NCBI RefSeq assembly: GCF_902729435.1 | Contig: NZ_CACVCG010000112.1 | Location: 1-64,000, forward strand | DNA: 64,000 bases | Source of the DNA: Magnetospirillum sp. UT-4 | GTDB taxonomy: Bacteria; Pseudomonadota; Alphaproteobacteria; Rhodospirillales; Magnetospirillaceae | Reading direction: 5' to 3' | Shown: positions 8,316 through 17,675 of the stretch, one piece after another | How positions within the stretch are numbered: position 1 is the first letter of the stretch | Layout of the letters: each line of letters starts with the position of its first letter | Position numbers and translations under genes: made by a program | The notes under the pieces: generated by a model | Database searches by the model: none | Seen by the model: only the letters and a program-made list of their open reading frames with translations | Told to the model about the DNA's origin: nothing

Positions 8316-8630
8316 GATCCCCACCCTGTCGGCCGGCCGGCCACGACGCGCGCCCGGCCGCATGTGTACGAGTGTGAAGGTACGCCGGCGCGGTTAACAG
8401 AAGGTTGAACCCGCCCGCGCGAATGGTTCGGGGACGCGGCGGGCGCCGTTGCCCCCTTTGCCGGGTGGGACCATACGACGGCGCGGGGCGGGCGGCAATA
8501 ACTGCCCGGCAGGGCCTGCCCCGCCATCCCGCCGTTCGCGCAGAAGTCCAGGGTTTCCGCCATTTCGTCGGCGCCGAGAGAACTGGCACGCGGGCTGCAA
8601 GGGAAGGGGCGCAGGTTTCGTCAATCAGGT
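8316..8630. promoter_or_regulatory. 315 bp divergent promoter region between fliL and flgF
   Basis: No convincing gene is seen here on either strand. The right end holds the sigma-54-type promoter for flgF. The left half must contain the promoter of the fliL operon, but I found no recognisable sigma-54 or sigma-70 match on the minus strand. The middle is GC-rich without long perfect repeats. Confidence 0.5.
8584..8599 (+). promoter_or_regulatory. Sigma-54-type promoter of the flgFGAH operon
   Basis: TGGCACGCGGGCTGCA matches the RpoN consensus (TGGCACG-N4-TTGCW) at all key positions. The GG pair is at 8585-8586 and the GC pair at 8597-8598, exactly 12 bp apart. Transcription would start near 8610, about 20 bp upstream of the flgF start. 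RpoN control of class II/III flagellar genes with a FlrC/FlbD-type activator is common in this group. No activator site was identified. Confidence 0.75.
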
Positions 8631-9374
8631 ATGCAGACGATGGAAAACACCTCCTACATCGCTCTCTCGCGCCAGAATGCGCTGTGGCGTCAGCTCGACG
8701 TCATCGCCACCAACATGGCCAACGCGAACACCCCGGCCTACAAGGCCGAGCACATGATGTTCCGCGAGTACCTGATGCCGACGCGCTCCAGCGACCGCAC
8801 CTTCGGCGACAAGCTGTCCTATGTCCAGGACGTCTCGGTCCTGCGCAATACCGAGGAAGGTTCGCTGACCAAGACCGACAACCCGCTGGACGTGGCCCTG
8901 CACGGCGACGGCTTCTTCCAGGTCGAGACCGAGGCCGGCATGCGCTACAGCCGCAACGGCCACTTCCGCCTGGACGAGGGCGGCATGCTGGTCAATTCCC
9001 TGGGGCATGCGGTGATGGACAACGCCGACAACCCCATCATCTTCGCCCCCAACGAGACCCGCATCACCATCACCCCCGACGGCACCGTCGCCACCGAAAA
9101 CGGCCAGGTCGCCAAGCTGAAGGTGGTGCGGTTCTTCAACGACCAGGACATGCGCAAGGTGGGCGACAGCCTGTACGAGACCACCCAGGAGCCGCAGCTG
9201 GTCGAGCGCCCCGCCATCGTCCAGGGGATGATGGAGGAATCGAACGTCCAGCCGGTGGTCGAGATCACCCGGATGACCGAAGTGCTGCGCCAGTACCAGG
9301 CGCTGCAGCAGATGATCGACAAGGAGCACGAGCGCCAGCTTAAGGCGATCGAAACGCTCGTGCCCCGCGCTTAA
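8631..9374 (+). CDS. flgF: Flagellar proximal rod protein FlgF
   Basis: 247 residues, a standard length for FlgF. The N-terminal rod motif (ATNMANANTPAYKAEHMMFREY) and the C-terminal helix with LRQYQALQQMIDKE are the conserved axial-protein ends. The central beta-rich region has GDGFFQVETEAG and TRNGHF-like elements (YSRNGHFRLDE). It is exported by the flagellar type III system without a cleaved signal. A second in-frame ATG at 8640 (MENTSYIALSRQ) is an equally plausible start. It is the first gene of the flgFGAH operon, directly downstream of the sigma-54-type promoter. Confidence 0.96.
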   Translation: MQTMENTSYIALSRQNALWRQLDVIATNMANANTPAYKAEHMMFREYLMPTRSSDRTFGDKLSYVQDVSVLRNTEEGSLTKTDNPLDVALHGDGFFQVETEAGMRYSRNGHFRLDEGGMLVNSLGHAVMDNADNPIIFAPNETRITITPDGTVATENGQVAKLKVVRFFNDQDMRKVGDSLYETTQEPQLVERPAIVQGMMEESNVQPVVEITRMTEVLRQYQALQQMIDKEHERQLKAIETLVPRA

Positions 9375-9389
9375 GAGGAGATATCGACC

Positions 9390-10175
9390 ATGCGTTCCCT
9401 GAACATCGCCGCCACCGGCATGCTGGCTCAGCAGACCAATGTCGAGGTGATCTCCAACAACATCGCCAACATGAACACCACCGCCTTCACCCGTCGGCGG
9501 CCGGAGTTCAGCGACCTGCTGTACCAGAACCTGCGCCGCGTCGGCGCCGCCTCGTCGGATGCCGGGACCATCGTGCCGACCGGCGTGCAGCTGGGCCTGG
9601 GCGTGAAGACCACCGCGGTGTACCGCATCACCGAACAGGGCTCGGTGCAGAGCACCGACAACACCCTGGACCTGGCCATCCAGGGCAAGGGCTACTTCCA
9701 GATCAAGCTGCCCTCGGGCGAGACCGCCTATACCCGCGACGGCTCGTTCCAGCTGTCCGACAAGGGCGAGATCGTCACCCACGAAGGGTTCCAGGTGGTG
9801 CCGGGCATCACCGTGCCGGCCGACGCGGTCGGCGTCTCCATCAACGCCTCGGGCCAGGTGCTGATCAAGAAGGACGGCTCCATCGAGCAGAGCACCGCCG
9901 GCCAGCTCCAGCTCGCCATCTTCCCCAACGAGGCCGGCCTGGAAGCCCGCGGCGACAACCTGTTCCTCGAGACCCCGGCCTCGGGCGCGGCGGTCCAGGC
10001 GGCTCCCGGCTCGGCCGGCTACGGCACCCTGCTGCAGGGCTTCCTCGAGACCTCCAACGTCAACGTGGTGGCCGAGGTGACCAACCTGATCTCGGCCCAG
10101 CGCGCCTATGAAATGAACTCGAAGGTGATCCAGACCTCGGACGAGATGCTGGGCACCATCAACCAGATGAAGTGA
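9390..10175 (+). CDS. flgG: Flagellar distal rod protein FlgG
   Basis: 261 residues, almost the same as enteric FlgG. N-terminal motif ATGMLAQQTNVEVISNNIAN with NTTAFTRRRPEFSDLLYQ and the C-terminal LISAQRAYEMNSKVIQTSDEM are diagnostic of FlgG. The central domain contains GKGYFQIKLPSG and YTRDGSFQ. Its start is preceded by AGAGGAG 9 bp upstream, and it follows flgF by 15 bp. It forms the distal rod that passes through the P and L rings. Confidence 0.98.
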   Translation: MRSLNIAATGMLAQQTNVEVISNNIANMNTTAFTRRRPEFSDLLYQNLRRVGAASSDAGTIVPTGVQLGLGVKTTAVYRITEQGSVQSTDNTLDLAIQGKGYFQIKLPSGETAYTRDGSFQLSDKGEIVTHEGFQVVPGITVPADAVGVSINASGQVLIKKDGSIEQSTAGQLQLAIFPNEAGLEARGDNLFLETPASGAAVQAAPGSAGYGTLLQGFLETSNVNVVAEVTNLISAQRAYEMNSKVIQTSDEMLGTINQMK

Positions 10176-10187
10176 TAGGGCACCGCC

Positions 10188-11141
10188 ATGAAGCGCCTCA
10201 TCCTCGCCGCCCTGTTCGCGATTGCCGGGCACGCCGCCCTGGCCGCCGACCTGCCGCCCGAGCTCAAGCCCCAGGCGGTGCTGGACGCCGACGTGGTCAG
10301 GCTGGGCGACCTGTGGGACAACCTGGGGCCCAAGGCCGAGACCGTGGTCGCCGGTGCGCCGCAGCCGGGCAAGCGGGTCACCGCCGACGCCCGCTGGCTG
10401 GTCGCGGTGGCCCAGGCCTACGGCATCGACTGGCAGCCGGCCTCGGCCTACGACCGCATCGTCATCGAGCGCGCCGGCCAGGTGGTCGACATGCGCCTGA
10501 TCGAGACCGAACTGCGCGAGGCCCTCGCCATGGAAGGCGTGCGCGGCAATTTCGACTTCGACGTCGCCAACCGCGGCGCCCTCAACATCATGGTGCCGGG
10601 CAACGGCCCCACCACCGTGGCGGTCCGCGACCTTGGCTGGGACCCGCGCACCAACCGCTTCGCCGCCACCATCGAGGTGCCGGCCGGATCGCCGGCGGCG
10701 GTGCGCCAGCGGGTCCAGGGGCGGGTGTTCCCGACCGTGCGGATGCCGGTGCTGGCCCGGGCCATGGGCCGCGGCGAGGTGATCGCCGAGAAGGACATCC
10801 AGTGGGTCGACATGCGCGAGGAGCAGGCCCGCCGCGACGTCATCACCGACGCCCGCCAGATGATCGGCCAGGAACCCCGCTTCCAGGTCCGCGCCGGGGT
10901 GCCGGTGCGCCTGAACGACCTGCAGCGTTCCGTCCTGGTCAGCCGCAACTCGCTGGTCACGGTGGCGCTGAAGACCCCGTTCATGAGCCTGACCACCCAG
11001 GCCCGCGCCGTCGAGGACGGCGGCAAGGGTGACGTCATCCGCATCACCAACCTGCAGACCAAGCGCACGGTGGAAGCCACCGTCGACGGACCCGGCCTGG
11101 TGTCGGTGGTCCCCGGCGGCCCCCGCCTGCTGTCCAACTGA
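10188..11141 (+). CDS. flgA: P-ring assembly chaperone FlgA
   Basis: 317 residues with a signal peptide (basic MKR, hydrophobic core, cleavage after HAALAA near residue 20). The C-terminal two thirds contains the SAF/FlgA domain (VRMPVLARAMGRGEVIAEKDI, QEPRFQVRAGVPVRLNDL, NPNSG-type ending IRITNLQTKRTVEATVDGPG). FlgA is a periplasmic chaperone for FlgI polymerisation into the P ring. It is longer than enteric FlgA (219), as is usual in alphaproteobacteria. It lies 12 bp after flgG. flgI itself is not in this window. Confidence 0.93.
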   Translation: MKRLILAALFAIAGHAALAADLPPELKPQAVLDADVVRLGDLWDNLGPKAETVVAGAPQPGKRVTADARWLVAVAQAYGIDWQPASAYDRIVIERAGQVVDMRLIETELREALAMEGVRGNFDFDVANRGALNIMVPGNGPTTVAVRDLGWDPRTNRFAATIEVPAGSPAAVRQRVQGRVFPTVRMPVLARAMGRGEVIAEKDIQWVDMREEQARRDVITDARQMIGQEPRFQVRAGVPVRLNDLQRSVLVSRNSLVTVALKTPFMSLTTQARAVEDGGKGDVIRITNLQTKRTVEATVDGPGLVSVVPGGPRLLSN

Positions 11142-11161
11142 TCGCCCAAGAGGAGAGCGCC

Positions 11162-11929
11162 ATGACCTCCCCCATCCGTTCCAAAGCCCTGCGCGCCATC
11201 CTGATGGCCACCGCGATCGGTTCCCTCAGCGCCTGCAACGCGCTGACCCGCCTGTCCGAAGTGGGCTCCGGCCCGCAGGTTTCGGCCATCCAGAACCCGA
11301 CCCAGAAGGCCGGCTACCAGGCGGTCAGCATGCCCATGCCGCAGCCGGTGGCGCCGCCGCAGAACGCCAACTCCCTGTGGCGCCCGGGCTCGCGGGCGTT
11401 CTTCAAGGACCAGCGCGCCAAGGAAGTGGGCGACATCCTGACGGTGGCGGTGGCCATCGACAACGAGAACGCCACCGTCGAGACCGGCCTCAACCGCAAC
11501 CGCGGCGCCACCGAGGACATGGGCTCGGCCTTCAACCTGCTGGGCTTCGAGAACAGCCTGACCAAGATCCTGCCGGATGCGGTCAACCCCGCCGCCCTGG
11601 TCAACGTGACCGGCAACAGCACCAACACCAACACCGCCGACACCACCCGGTCCGAGACCATCGAGGTCAAGCTGGCGGCGATCATCACCCAGATCCTGCC
11701 CAACGGGAACCTGGTCATCTCGGGCAAGCAGGAAATCCGGGTGAACTACGAAATGCGCGAGCTGTCGGTGCAGGGCATCATCCGGCCCGAGGACATCAGC
11801 TCGTCGAACTCGGTCACCTACGACAAGATCGCCGAAGCCCGCATCAATTACGGCGGCCGCGGCGTCGTCACCGAGATCACCCAGCCGCGCTACGGCCAGG
11901 AAATCCTCGACATCATCCTGCCGTTCTGA
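11162..11929 (+). CDS. flgH: L-ring lipoprotein FlgH
   Basis: 255 residues. A lipoprotein signal with lipobox LSAC (Cys at about residue 25) leads to the outer membrane. The FlgH core follows: SLWRPGSRAFFKDQRAKEVGDILTV-type region, IITQILPNGNLVISGKQEIRVN and the C-terminal INYGGRGVVTEITQPRYGQ. It forms the outer-membrane L ring around the rod. An AGGAG lies 6-7 bp upstream of the ATG. It is the last gene of the flgFGAH operon and is followed by a hairpin at 11941-11971. Confidence 0.97.
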   Translation: MTSPIRSKALRAILMATAIGSLSACNALTRLSEVGSGPQVSAIQNPTQKAGYQAVSMPMPQPVAPPQNANSLWRPGSRAFFKDQRAKEVGDILTVAVAIDNENATVETGLNRNRGATEDMGSAFNLLGFENSLTKILPDAVNPAALVNVTGNSTNTNTADTTRSETIEVKLAAIITQILPNGNLVISGKQEIRVNYEMRELSVQGIIRPEDISSSNSVTYDKIAEARINYGGRGVVTEITQPRYGQEILDIILPF

Positions 11930-11940
11930 TCCGGGAGTTC

Positions 11941-11971
11941 CCCCTCTCGCCCGCTTGAGGGCGAGGGGGGG
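11941..11971. terminator. Hairpin between convergent flgH and histidine kinase genes
   Basis: CTCGCCC (11946-11952) pairs with GGGCGAG (11959-11965) around a 6 nt loop, with further C/G-rich pairing outside. It lies between the 3' ends of flgH (plus) and the kinase gene (minus), so it can act on both. There is no clear T tract. It resembles the repeat family C hairpins found elsewhere in the window. Confidence 0.5.
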
Positions 11972-11981
11972 AAGAAACTGC

Positions 11982-14003
11982 CTACTCCGCCGCCCCTCGC
12001 AGCGCCGACGCCCCGGGCAGGGTGAAGTGGATGGTGGCGCCCTGGTCGGGTCCGGGCGATTCCACCCAGATGCGGCCGCCATTGTACTCGACCACCTTCT
12101 TGCAGATGGCCAGGCCGATGCCGGAACCGCCGCCATGGGCGTCGCGGGCGTGCAGGCGCTGGAAGATGCGGAAGATGCGTTCGAAGTACTGCGGATCGAT
12201 GCCGATGCCGTTGTCGGCGACGCTGAACGACCATCCCGATTCCGACGGCTGCGCCTCGATGGTGATGCGCGGCGGCACGCCGGGGCGGGCGTATTTGACG
12301 GCGTTGCCGACCAGATTCTGGAACAGCCGCACCAGGTCGCTTTCGCTGGCGGTCACCATGGGTAGCTGGCCGACGCACAGGATCGCCTTGGATTCGCTCA
12401 GCAGGAGCCCCAACTGGGCCAGGGCGGTGGCCAGCGCCTCGTTGGCATCGACCGCCCGGGCGGGCGAGGACATGCGCCCGATGCGCGAGAACTGCAGCAG
12501 GTCGAGCACCAGCTGGTCCATGCGCACCGCCCCGTCCTTGGCGAAGGCGAGGAATTCCCGGATGTCCTGATCGGCGCTGGCTCCCAGGCGGCGTTCGATC
12601 AGCGCGATGTAGCTGCCGATCATGCGCAAAGGTTCGCGCAGATCGTGGCTGGCGACATAGGCGAACTGCTCGAGTTCGGCATTGGAATTCTGCAACTGCT
12701 GCTGCACCTGCTTGGCCTCGGTGATGTCCAGGCAGGCCGAGAGCACGCCGTCGGGATTGCCGTCGGCATCGATGAAGGCGTGGCGGAGTTCGCGCACCCA
12801 GCGGCAGCTGCCGTCGCGGCACAGCAGGCGGTACTCGCGCTCGTCGTTGCCGGGCTTTTCGGCGATGGCGCGGTCTTCGGGGGGCAGGCGCATCAGCCAG
12901 CCCTCGCCCACCTCCTCGGGGAACGAGCGGCCGGTGAAGTCCAGCCAGGTCTGGTTGACGTAGACGCAGCGGCCATCGGCGTTGGTGCGCCGGACCAGGG
13001 CCGGGAAGTGGTCGAGAATGCGCATGTAATGGTCGCGGGCGCGGGCGGTCTGGCGCTCGGCCTCGGCCCTGGCCCGTTCGCGCCCCAACGACAGGCGATA
13101 GAGCGGCACCGTCACCACCACCACCGCCAGCAGGAACAGGGCGCGGCCCATCAGGCCGCGGATGACCGGCTCGGTCACCTCGTCCTTGGCGACGCTGACC
13201 CCGACGGTGAAATCGTAGGGCTTGATGGTGCGCACCGCGATCAGGCGGGGTACGCCATCGACGCCGCCGACCCCTTCCAGGCGGCTCTCGATGCCGCCAG
13301 CCGCCAGGTGCTGGAGCATCAGCGGCGCCTCGGCCAGCGACTGGCCGATGGCCTGGCCCTCGGGAAGGCGGGCGAGAATGATGTGCCCGCGGTTGGCCAG
13401 GCTGACCGCGCCGGTGGCCTCGGACGGCACCACCGCGTCGAGTATGCCTGCGAACAGGTCGGGTGACAGCGCCGCCACCACCACCGCCCGCAGGGTGCCA
13501 TCGGCATTGCGGACGGCACGGGCGGCGAAAACAACCTGCCGGTTGAGCAGGGCGGTGACCGGCTCGCCGATGAACAGGGAATCGTCTTCCGGCTGGGTCC
13601 GGAAATGGGTGAGGTACGAGCGGTCGCCGACGTTCCGCCCGACCAGATTGGCAACCGACGAATGGCGAATGGTGCCGTCGGCGCCGACCACCGTGGCGGT
13701 CAGCGCGTCGGAGCGGATGCGCGCCCGCGCGGTCAGATAGCGGTGCATTTGCGGGTCGCCGGGCTGGTCTTCCGCCCCCAGTTCCTTGGCGACGTCCAGC
13801 AGCATCAGATCGACCGCCTGGAAGGTCTGCACGGTCCGCGCCTCGACCACCCGGGCCAGGGCGCTCATCCGCTCGAAGCTGCTGGCATGGGCCTCGCGGT
13901 AATCGCCGATGGCATCCCACAACGCCATACCCAGGGCCACCGCGATCACCAGCGGCGCCCACAGCCACTCCAGTCCCGCGGTCTTCAGCCCGCTCAGTCC
14001 CAT
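11982..14003 (-). CDS. Membrane sensor histidine kinase (Cache-PAS-HisKA-HATPase)
   Basis: 673 residues. The first membrane helix is at about 12-30. A periplasmic double-Cache-like domain (about 31-280, with VVGADGTIRHSS and SYLTHFRTQPEDD) is followed by a second helix (about 283-305). One PAS domain (about 325-435, VNQTWLDFTGRS, CLDITEAK) leads into the catalytic core. The H box YVASHDLREPLRM has phospho-His453; the N box NLVGNAVKYA and G boxes DNGIGID and GSGIGLA are intact. It belongs to the light/phytochrome-type HisKA subfamily. The start at the second of two ATGs (14003) suits GGAGG 5 bp upstream; a GTG at 14018 is upstream of that site. No response regulator is adjacent, so the partner and ligand are unknown. 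Confidence 0.88.
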   Translation of the reverse strand: MGLSGLKTAGLEWLWAPLVIAVALGMALWDAIGDYREAHASSFERMSALARVVEARTVQTFQAVDLMLLDVAKELGAEDQPGDPQMHRYLTARARIRSDALTATVVGADGTIRHSSVANLVGRNVGDRSYLTHFRTQPEDDSLFIGEPVTALLNRQVVFAARAVRNADGTLRAVVVAALSPDLFAGILDAVVPSEATGAVSLANRGHIILARLPEGQAIGQSLAEAPLMLQHLAAGGIESRLEGVGGVDGVPRLIAVRTIKPYDFTVGVSVAKDEVTEPVIRGLMGRALFLLAVVVVTVPLYRLSLGRERARAEAERQTARARDHYMRILDHFPALVRRTNADGRCVYVNQTWLDFTGRSFPEEVGEGWLMRLPPEDRAIAEKPGNDEREYRLLCRDGSCRWVRELRHAFIDADGNPDGVLSACLDITEAKQVQQQLQNSNAELEQFAYVASHDLREPLRMIGSYIALIERRLGASADQDIREFLAFAKDGAVRMDQLVLDLLQFSRIGRMSSPARAVDANEALATALAQLGLLLSESKAILCVGQLPMVTASESDLVRLFQNLVGNAVKYARPGVPPRITIEAQPSESGWSFSVADNGIGIDPQYFERIFRIFQRLHARDAHGGGSGIGLAICKKVVEYNGGRIWVESPGPDQGATIHFTLPGASALRGAAE

Positions 14004-14050
14004 CATCCCCTCCGGCACCCCGAGGGAAATCTTATGCCACCAGTCCAGAA

Positions 14051-14091
14051 GCTAAAAGAGAAAAGCCCCGGGGCCTGGGGCGCCGGGGCTT
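14051..14091 (-). terminator. Rho-independent terminator after ilvC
   Basis: AAGCCCCGG (14063-14071) and CCGGGGCTT (14083-14091) form a 9 bp stem with an 11 nt loop. On the minus strand the stem is followed by TTTTCTCTTTT, a good U tract. It lies 20 bp beyond the ilvC stop and should end the ilvBNC transcript. Confidence 0.85.
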
Positions 14092-14111
14092 GTGCTCAAC
14101 CTGAGGCTAAA

Positions 14112-15167
<1,056 letters not shown>

Positions 15168-15173
15168 TCAGTC

Positions 15174-15264
15174 GGGCCTCATGCTGAGGAGCGAAGCGTC
15201 TCGAAGCACGAGGCCCGCCTCGCTCTTTGAGACGGCCCCGAAGGGGCCTCCTCAGGGTGAGGCT
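15174..15264. repeat. Dispersed palindromic repeat, family A (copy 1, inside ilv operon)
   Basis: The segment begins GGGCCTCATGCTGAGGAGC and ends CTCCTCAGGGTGAGGCT, with the inner elements TCTCGAAG and CTTTGAGA also in inverted orientation. The same outer and inner elements recur at 29244-29363, 33281-33416 and 61979-62028. It lies between ilvN and ilvC and would fold into a long hairpin in the ilv mRNA. Confidence 0.8.
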
Positions 15265-15285
15265 ATCCCGGGAAGATGCAGGTTC

Positions 15286-15798
15286 TTAAATCGGATTGGG
15301 TCCGCGCGCAATGGCGACGGCGCCGGTGCGCGAGACATCGACCAGGCCCAGCGGCTCCATCAGCTTGATGAAGGCGTCCACCTTGTCGGTGGCGCCGACC
15401 ACCTCGAACACGAAGCTGTCGTTGGTGGCGTCCACCGGCCGGGCGCGGAAGATCTCGGCGATGCGCAGGGATTCGACCCGCTTGTCGCCGGTGCCCGCCA
15501 CCTTCACCAGGGCCAGCTCGCGGCTGACATGGGGCCCCTCGATGGTGAGGTCCGACACCTTGTGCACCGGCACCAGGCGGCGCAGCTGGTTCTTGATCTG
15601 CTCGATGATCATGCGGGTGCCGCTGGTCACGATGGTGATGCGCGACAGCTGTTCGGCGGCATCGACCTCGGCCACGGTCAGGCTTTCGATGTTGTAGCCG
15701 CGGCCCGAGAACAGCCCGATGACGCGGGCGAGCACGCCGGCCTCGTTGTCGACGAGGACGGCGATGGTGTGGCGGGCGATTTCCTCATGCTTGGTCAC
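15286..15798 (-). CDS. ilvN: Acetolactate synthase small (regulatory) subunit
   Basis: 170 residues, the usual size of IlvN/IlvH. An N-terminal ACT domain (about 10-85: TIAVLVDNEAGVLARVIGLF, GRGYNIESLTV) is followed by a C-terminal ALS-SS domain (VSRELALVKVAG, RPVDATNDSFVFEVVG). It gives valine feedback inhibition and activates the large subunit. The start codon is GTG at 15798, 12 bp after the ilvB stop, with AGGGGG upstream. ilvH is an alternative name. Confidence 0.96.
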   Translation of the reverse strand: MTKHEEIARHTIAVLVDNEAGVLARVIGLFSGRGYNIESLTVAEVDAAEQLSRITIVTSGTRMIIEQIKNQLRRLVPVHKVSDLTIEGPHVSRELALVKVAGTGDKRVESLRIAEIFRARPVDATNDSFVFEVVGATDKVDAFIKLMEPLGLVDVSRTGAVAIARGPNPI

Positions 15799-15810
15799 GT
15801 GCGTGTCCCC

Positions 15811-17577
15811 CTAGACCAGAACCATGCCGTCTTCTTCCGAGCCGGGCTTGTCCACCGACCGGTCCTCCGGCCCCAGCACCATCTCGTTGTGGGCCATGCC
15901 GGGCATGATCATCGGGAAGCAGTTCTCGGAGGCGTCGGTGCGCAGCTCGGCGACCACCGGGCGATCGACGGCGATCATCTCCTTGATCAGGTCGTCCACC
16001 TCCGAGGGCTTCTCGGCGCGCAGGCCCACCGCGCCGAAGGCCTCGGCCAGCTTGACGAAATCGGGATGGGTGTGCATGTGGCTTTCGGAATAGCGGCCGC
16101 CGTGGATCAGCTCCTGCCACTGGCGGACCATGCCCATGTACTGGTTGTTCAGGATGAACACCTTCACCGGCAGCCGGTGCTGGGCCAGGGTGGCCAGCTC
16201 CTGGATGTTCATCTGGATCGACGATTCGCCGGCGATGTCGATGACCAGGGCGCCGGGATGGGCCATCTGCACGCCCATGGCCGAGGGCAGGCCGTAGCCC
16301 ATGGTGCCCAGCCCGCCCGAGGTCATCCAGTGGTTGGGCTGCTCGAAGCGGAAATGCTGGGCCGCCCACATCTGGTGCTGGCCGACCTCGGTGCAGATGT
16401 AGGGATTGCGGTCCTTGGTCAGCTCGTACAGGCGCTGGATGGCGTATTGCGGCTTGATCAGCTTGTTGGAATTCTCGTAGTGCAGGCAGTTGCGCGAGCG
16501 CCACTGGTCGATCTGGCTCCACCACGCCTTCAGCGCCTTGTCATCGACGCGGGCCTGCCTGGCCTTCCACACCTTGATCATGTCTTCCAGGATGTGGGCG
16601 GCGTCGCCGACCACCGCCAGGTCGACCGCCACGTTCTTGTTGATGGAACTGGGGTCGATGTCGATGTGGATCTTCTTGGAATTCGGCGCGAAGGCGTTGA
16701 GCCGCCCGGTGACGCGGTCGTCGAAGCGGGCGCCGACATTGATCATCAGATCGCAGCCGTGCATGGCCAGGTTGGCCTCGTAGGTGCCGTGCATGCCGAG
16801 CATGCCCAGCGACTGCGGATCCGAGCCCGGGAAGCCGCCCAGGCCCATCAGGGTCTGGGTGCAGGGGAAGCCGGTCATGCGCACGAACTGGGTCAGCAGC
16901 TGGCAGGCCGCGGCGCCGGAATTGACCACGCCGCCGCCGACGTAGAACAACGGCCGCTTGGCGTGGGCGATCATGTCGACCGCCTTCTCGATGGCCTTGA
17001 TGTCGCCCTTCACCGGCGGCTTGTATTTGGACTTGAGCTTGCTCGGCCCCTGGTACTCGCCCTTGGCCTGGACCACGTCCTTGGGCAGGTCGACCAGCAC
17101 CGGGCCGGGACGGCCGGAGCGGGCGACGTGGAAGGCCTCGTGCACGGTGCGGGCCAGATTGTTGACGTCCTTGACCAGGTAATTGTGCTTGGTGCACGGC
17201 CGGGTGATGCCGGTGATGTCGGCTTCCTGGAAGGCGTCGTTGCCGATCAGGCTGGTCGGCACCTGGCCGGTGAAGCACACCAGCGGCACCGAGTCGCACA
17301 GGGCATCGGTCAGGCCGGTGACGGTGTTGGTGGCGCCGGGGCCCGAGGTGACCAGCACGCAGCCGACCTTGCCGGTGGAGCGGGCGTAGCCCTCGGCGGC
17401 ATGCACGGCGGCCTGCTCGTGACGGACCAGCACGTGCTTGAGGCGGTTCTGCTTGAACAGCTCGTCGTAGATGGGCAGTACCGCGCCGCCCGGATAGCCG
17501 AAGAGCACCTCGACGCCCTGGTCGACCAGAGCCTTCAAAAGGATTTCCGCGCCGGTCAACGTATCCTGCTGTGCCAT
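15811..17577 (-). CDS. ilvB: Acetolactate synthase large (catalytic) subunit, biosynthetic
   Basis: 588 residues with the three ThDP-enzyme domains: N-terminal Pyr domain (about 10-180: GVEVLFGYPGGAVLPIYDEL, catalytic Glu in RHEQAAVHAAEGYA), central FAD/regulatory domain and C-terminal PP domain. It condenses pyruvate with pyruvate or 2-oxobutyrate. The ThDP-Mg motif, usually GDxSxQM, reads GESSIQM here with Glu451 where Asp is expected, while the downstream ILNNQYMGMVRQWQ is intact. The start at 17577 (MAQQDTLTGAEILL) has AGGGTG upstream and gives the normal length; the frame is open 14 codons further. The gene lies about 100 bp downstream of miaA, so it may have its own promoter. Confidence 0.97.
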   Translation of the reverse strand: MAQQDTLTGAEILLKALVDQGVEVLFGYPGGAVLPIYDELFKQNRLKHVLVRHEQAAVHAAEGYARSTGKVGCVLVTSGPGATNTVTGLTDALCDSVPLVCFTGQVPTSLIGNDAFQEADITGITRPCTKHNYLVKDVNNLARTVHEAFHVARSGRPGPVLVDLPKDVVQAKGEYQGPSKLKSKYKPPVKGDIKAIEKAVDMIAHAKRPLFYVGGGVVNSGAAACQLLTQFVRMTGFPCTQTLMGLGGFPGSDPQSLGMLGMHGTYEANLAMHGCDLMINVGARFDDRVTGRLNAFAPNSKKIHIDIDPSSINKNVAVDLAVVGDAAHILEDMIKVWKARQARVDDKALKAWWSQIDQWRSRNCLHYENSNKLIKPQYAIQRLYELTKDRNPYICTEVGQHQMWAAQHFRFEQPNHWMTSGGLGTMGYGLPSAMGVQMAHPGALVIDIAGESSIQMNIQELATLAQHRLPVKVFILNNQYMGMVRQWQELIHGGRYSESHMHTHPDFVKLAEAFGAVGLRAEKPSEVDDLIKEMIAVDRPVVAELRTDASENCFPMIMPGMAHNEMVLGPEDRSVDKPGSEEDGMVLV

Positions 17578-17622
17578 TGTCGCACCCTGATCGTGAAACA
17601 TCCGAAACGCGCCCGGCACTCA

Positions 17623-17637
17623 CGCAATTTTATTGCG
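17623..17637. promoter_or_regulatory. Perfect 15 bp palindrome upstream of ilvB, candidate operator
   Basis: CGCAAT (17623-17628) and ATTGCG (17632-17637) are separated by 3 bp, 46 bp upstream of the ilvB start, in the only AT-rich patch of the miaA-ilvB gap. An Lrp/AsnC-type or other dimeric regulator could bind here. No leader peptide rich in Ile/Val/Leu codons was found, so classical attenuation is not supported. Confidence 0.35.
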
Positions 17638-17675
17638 CAGGCGCGGGGGCGCGAGGGGCACAACCTATCCCCTCG

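Noticed and set aside
17578-17675. ilv leader peptide attenuator before ilvB
   Set aside because: No short frame rich in Ile, Val or Leu codons and no alternative stem set was found.
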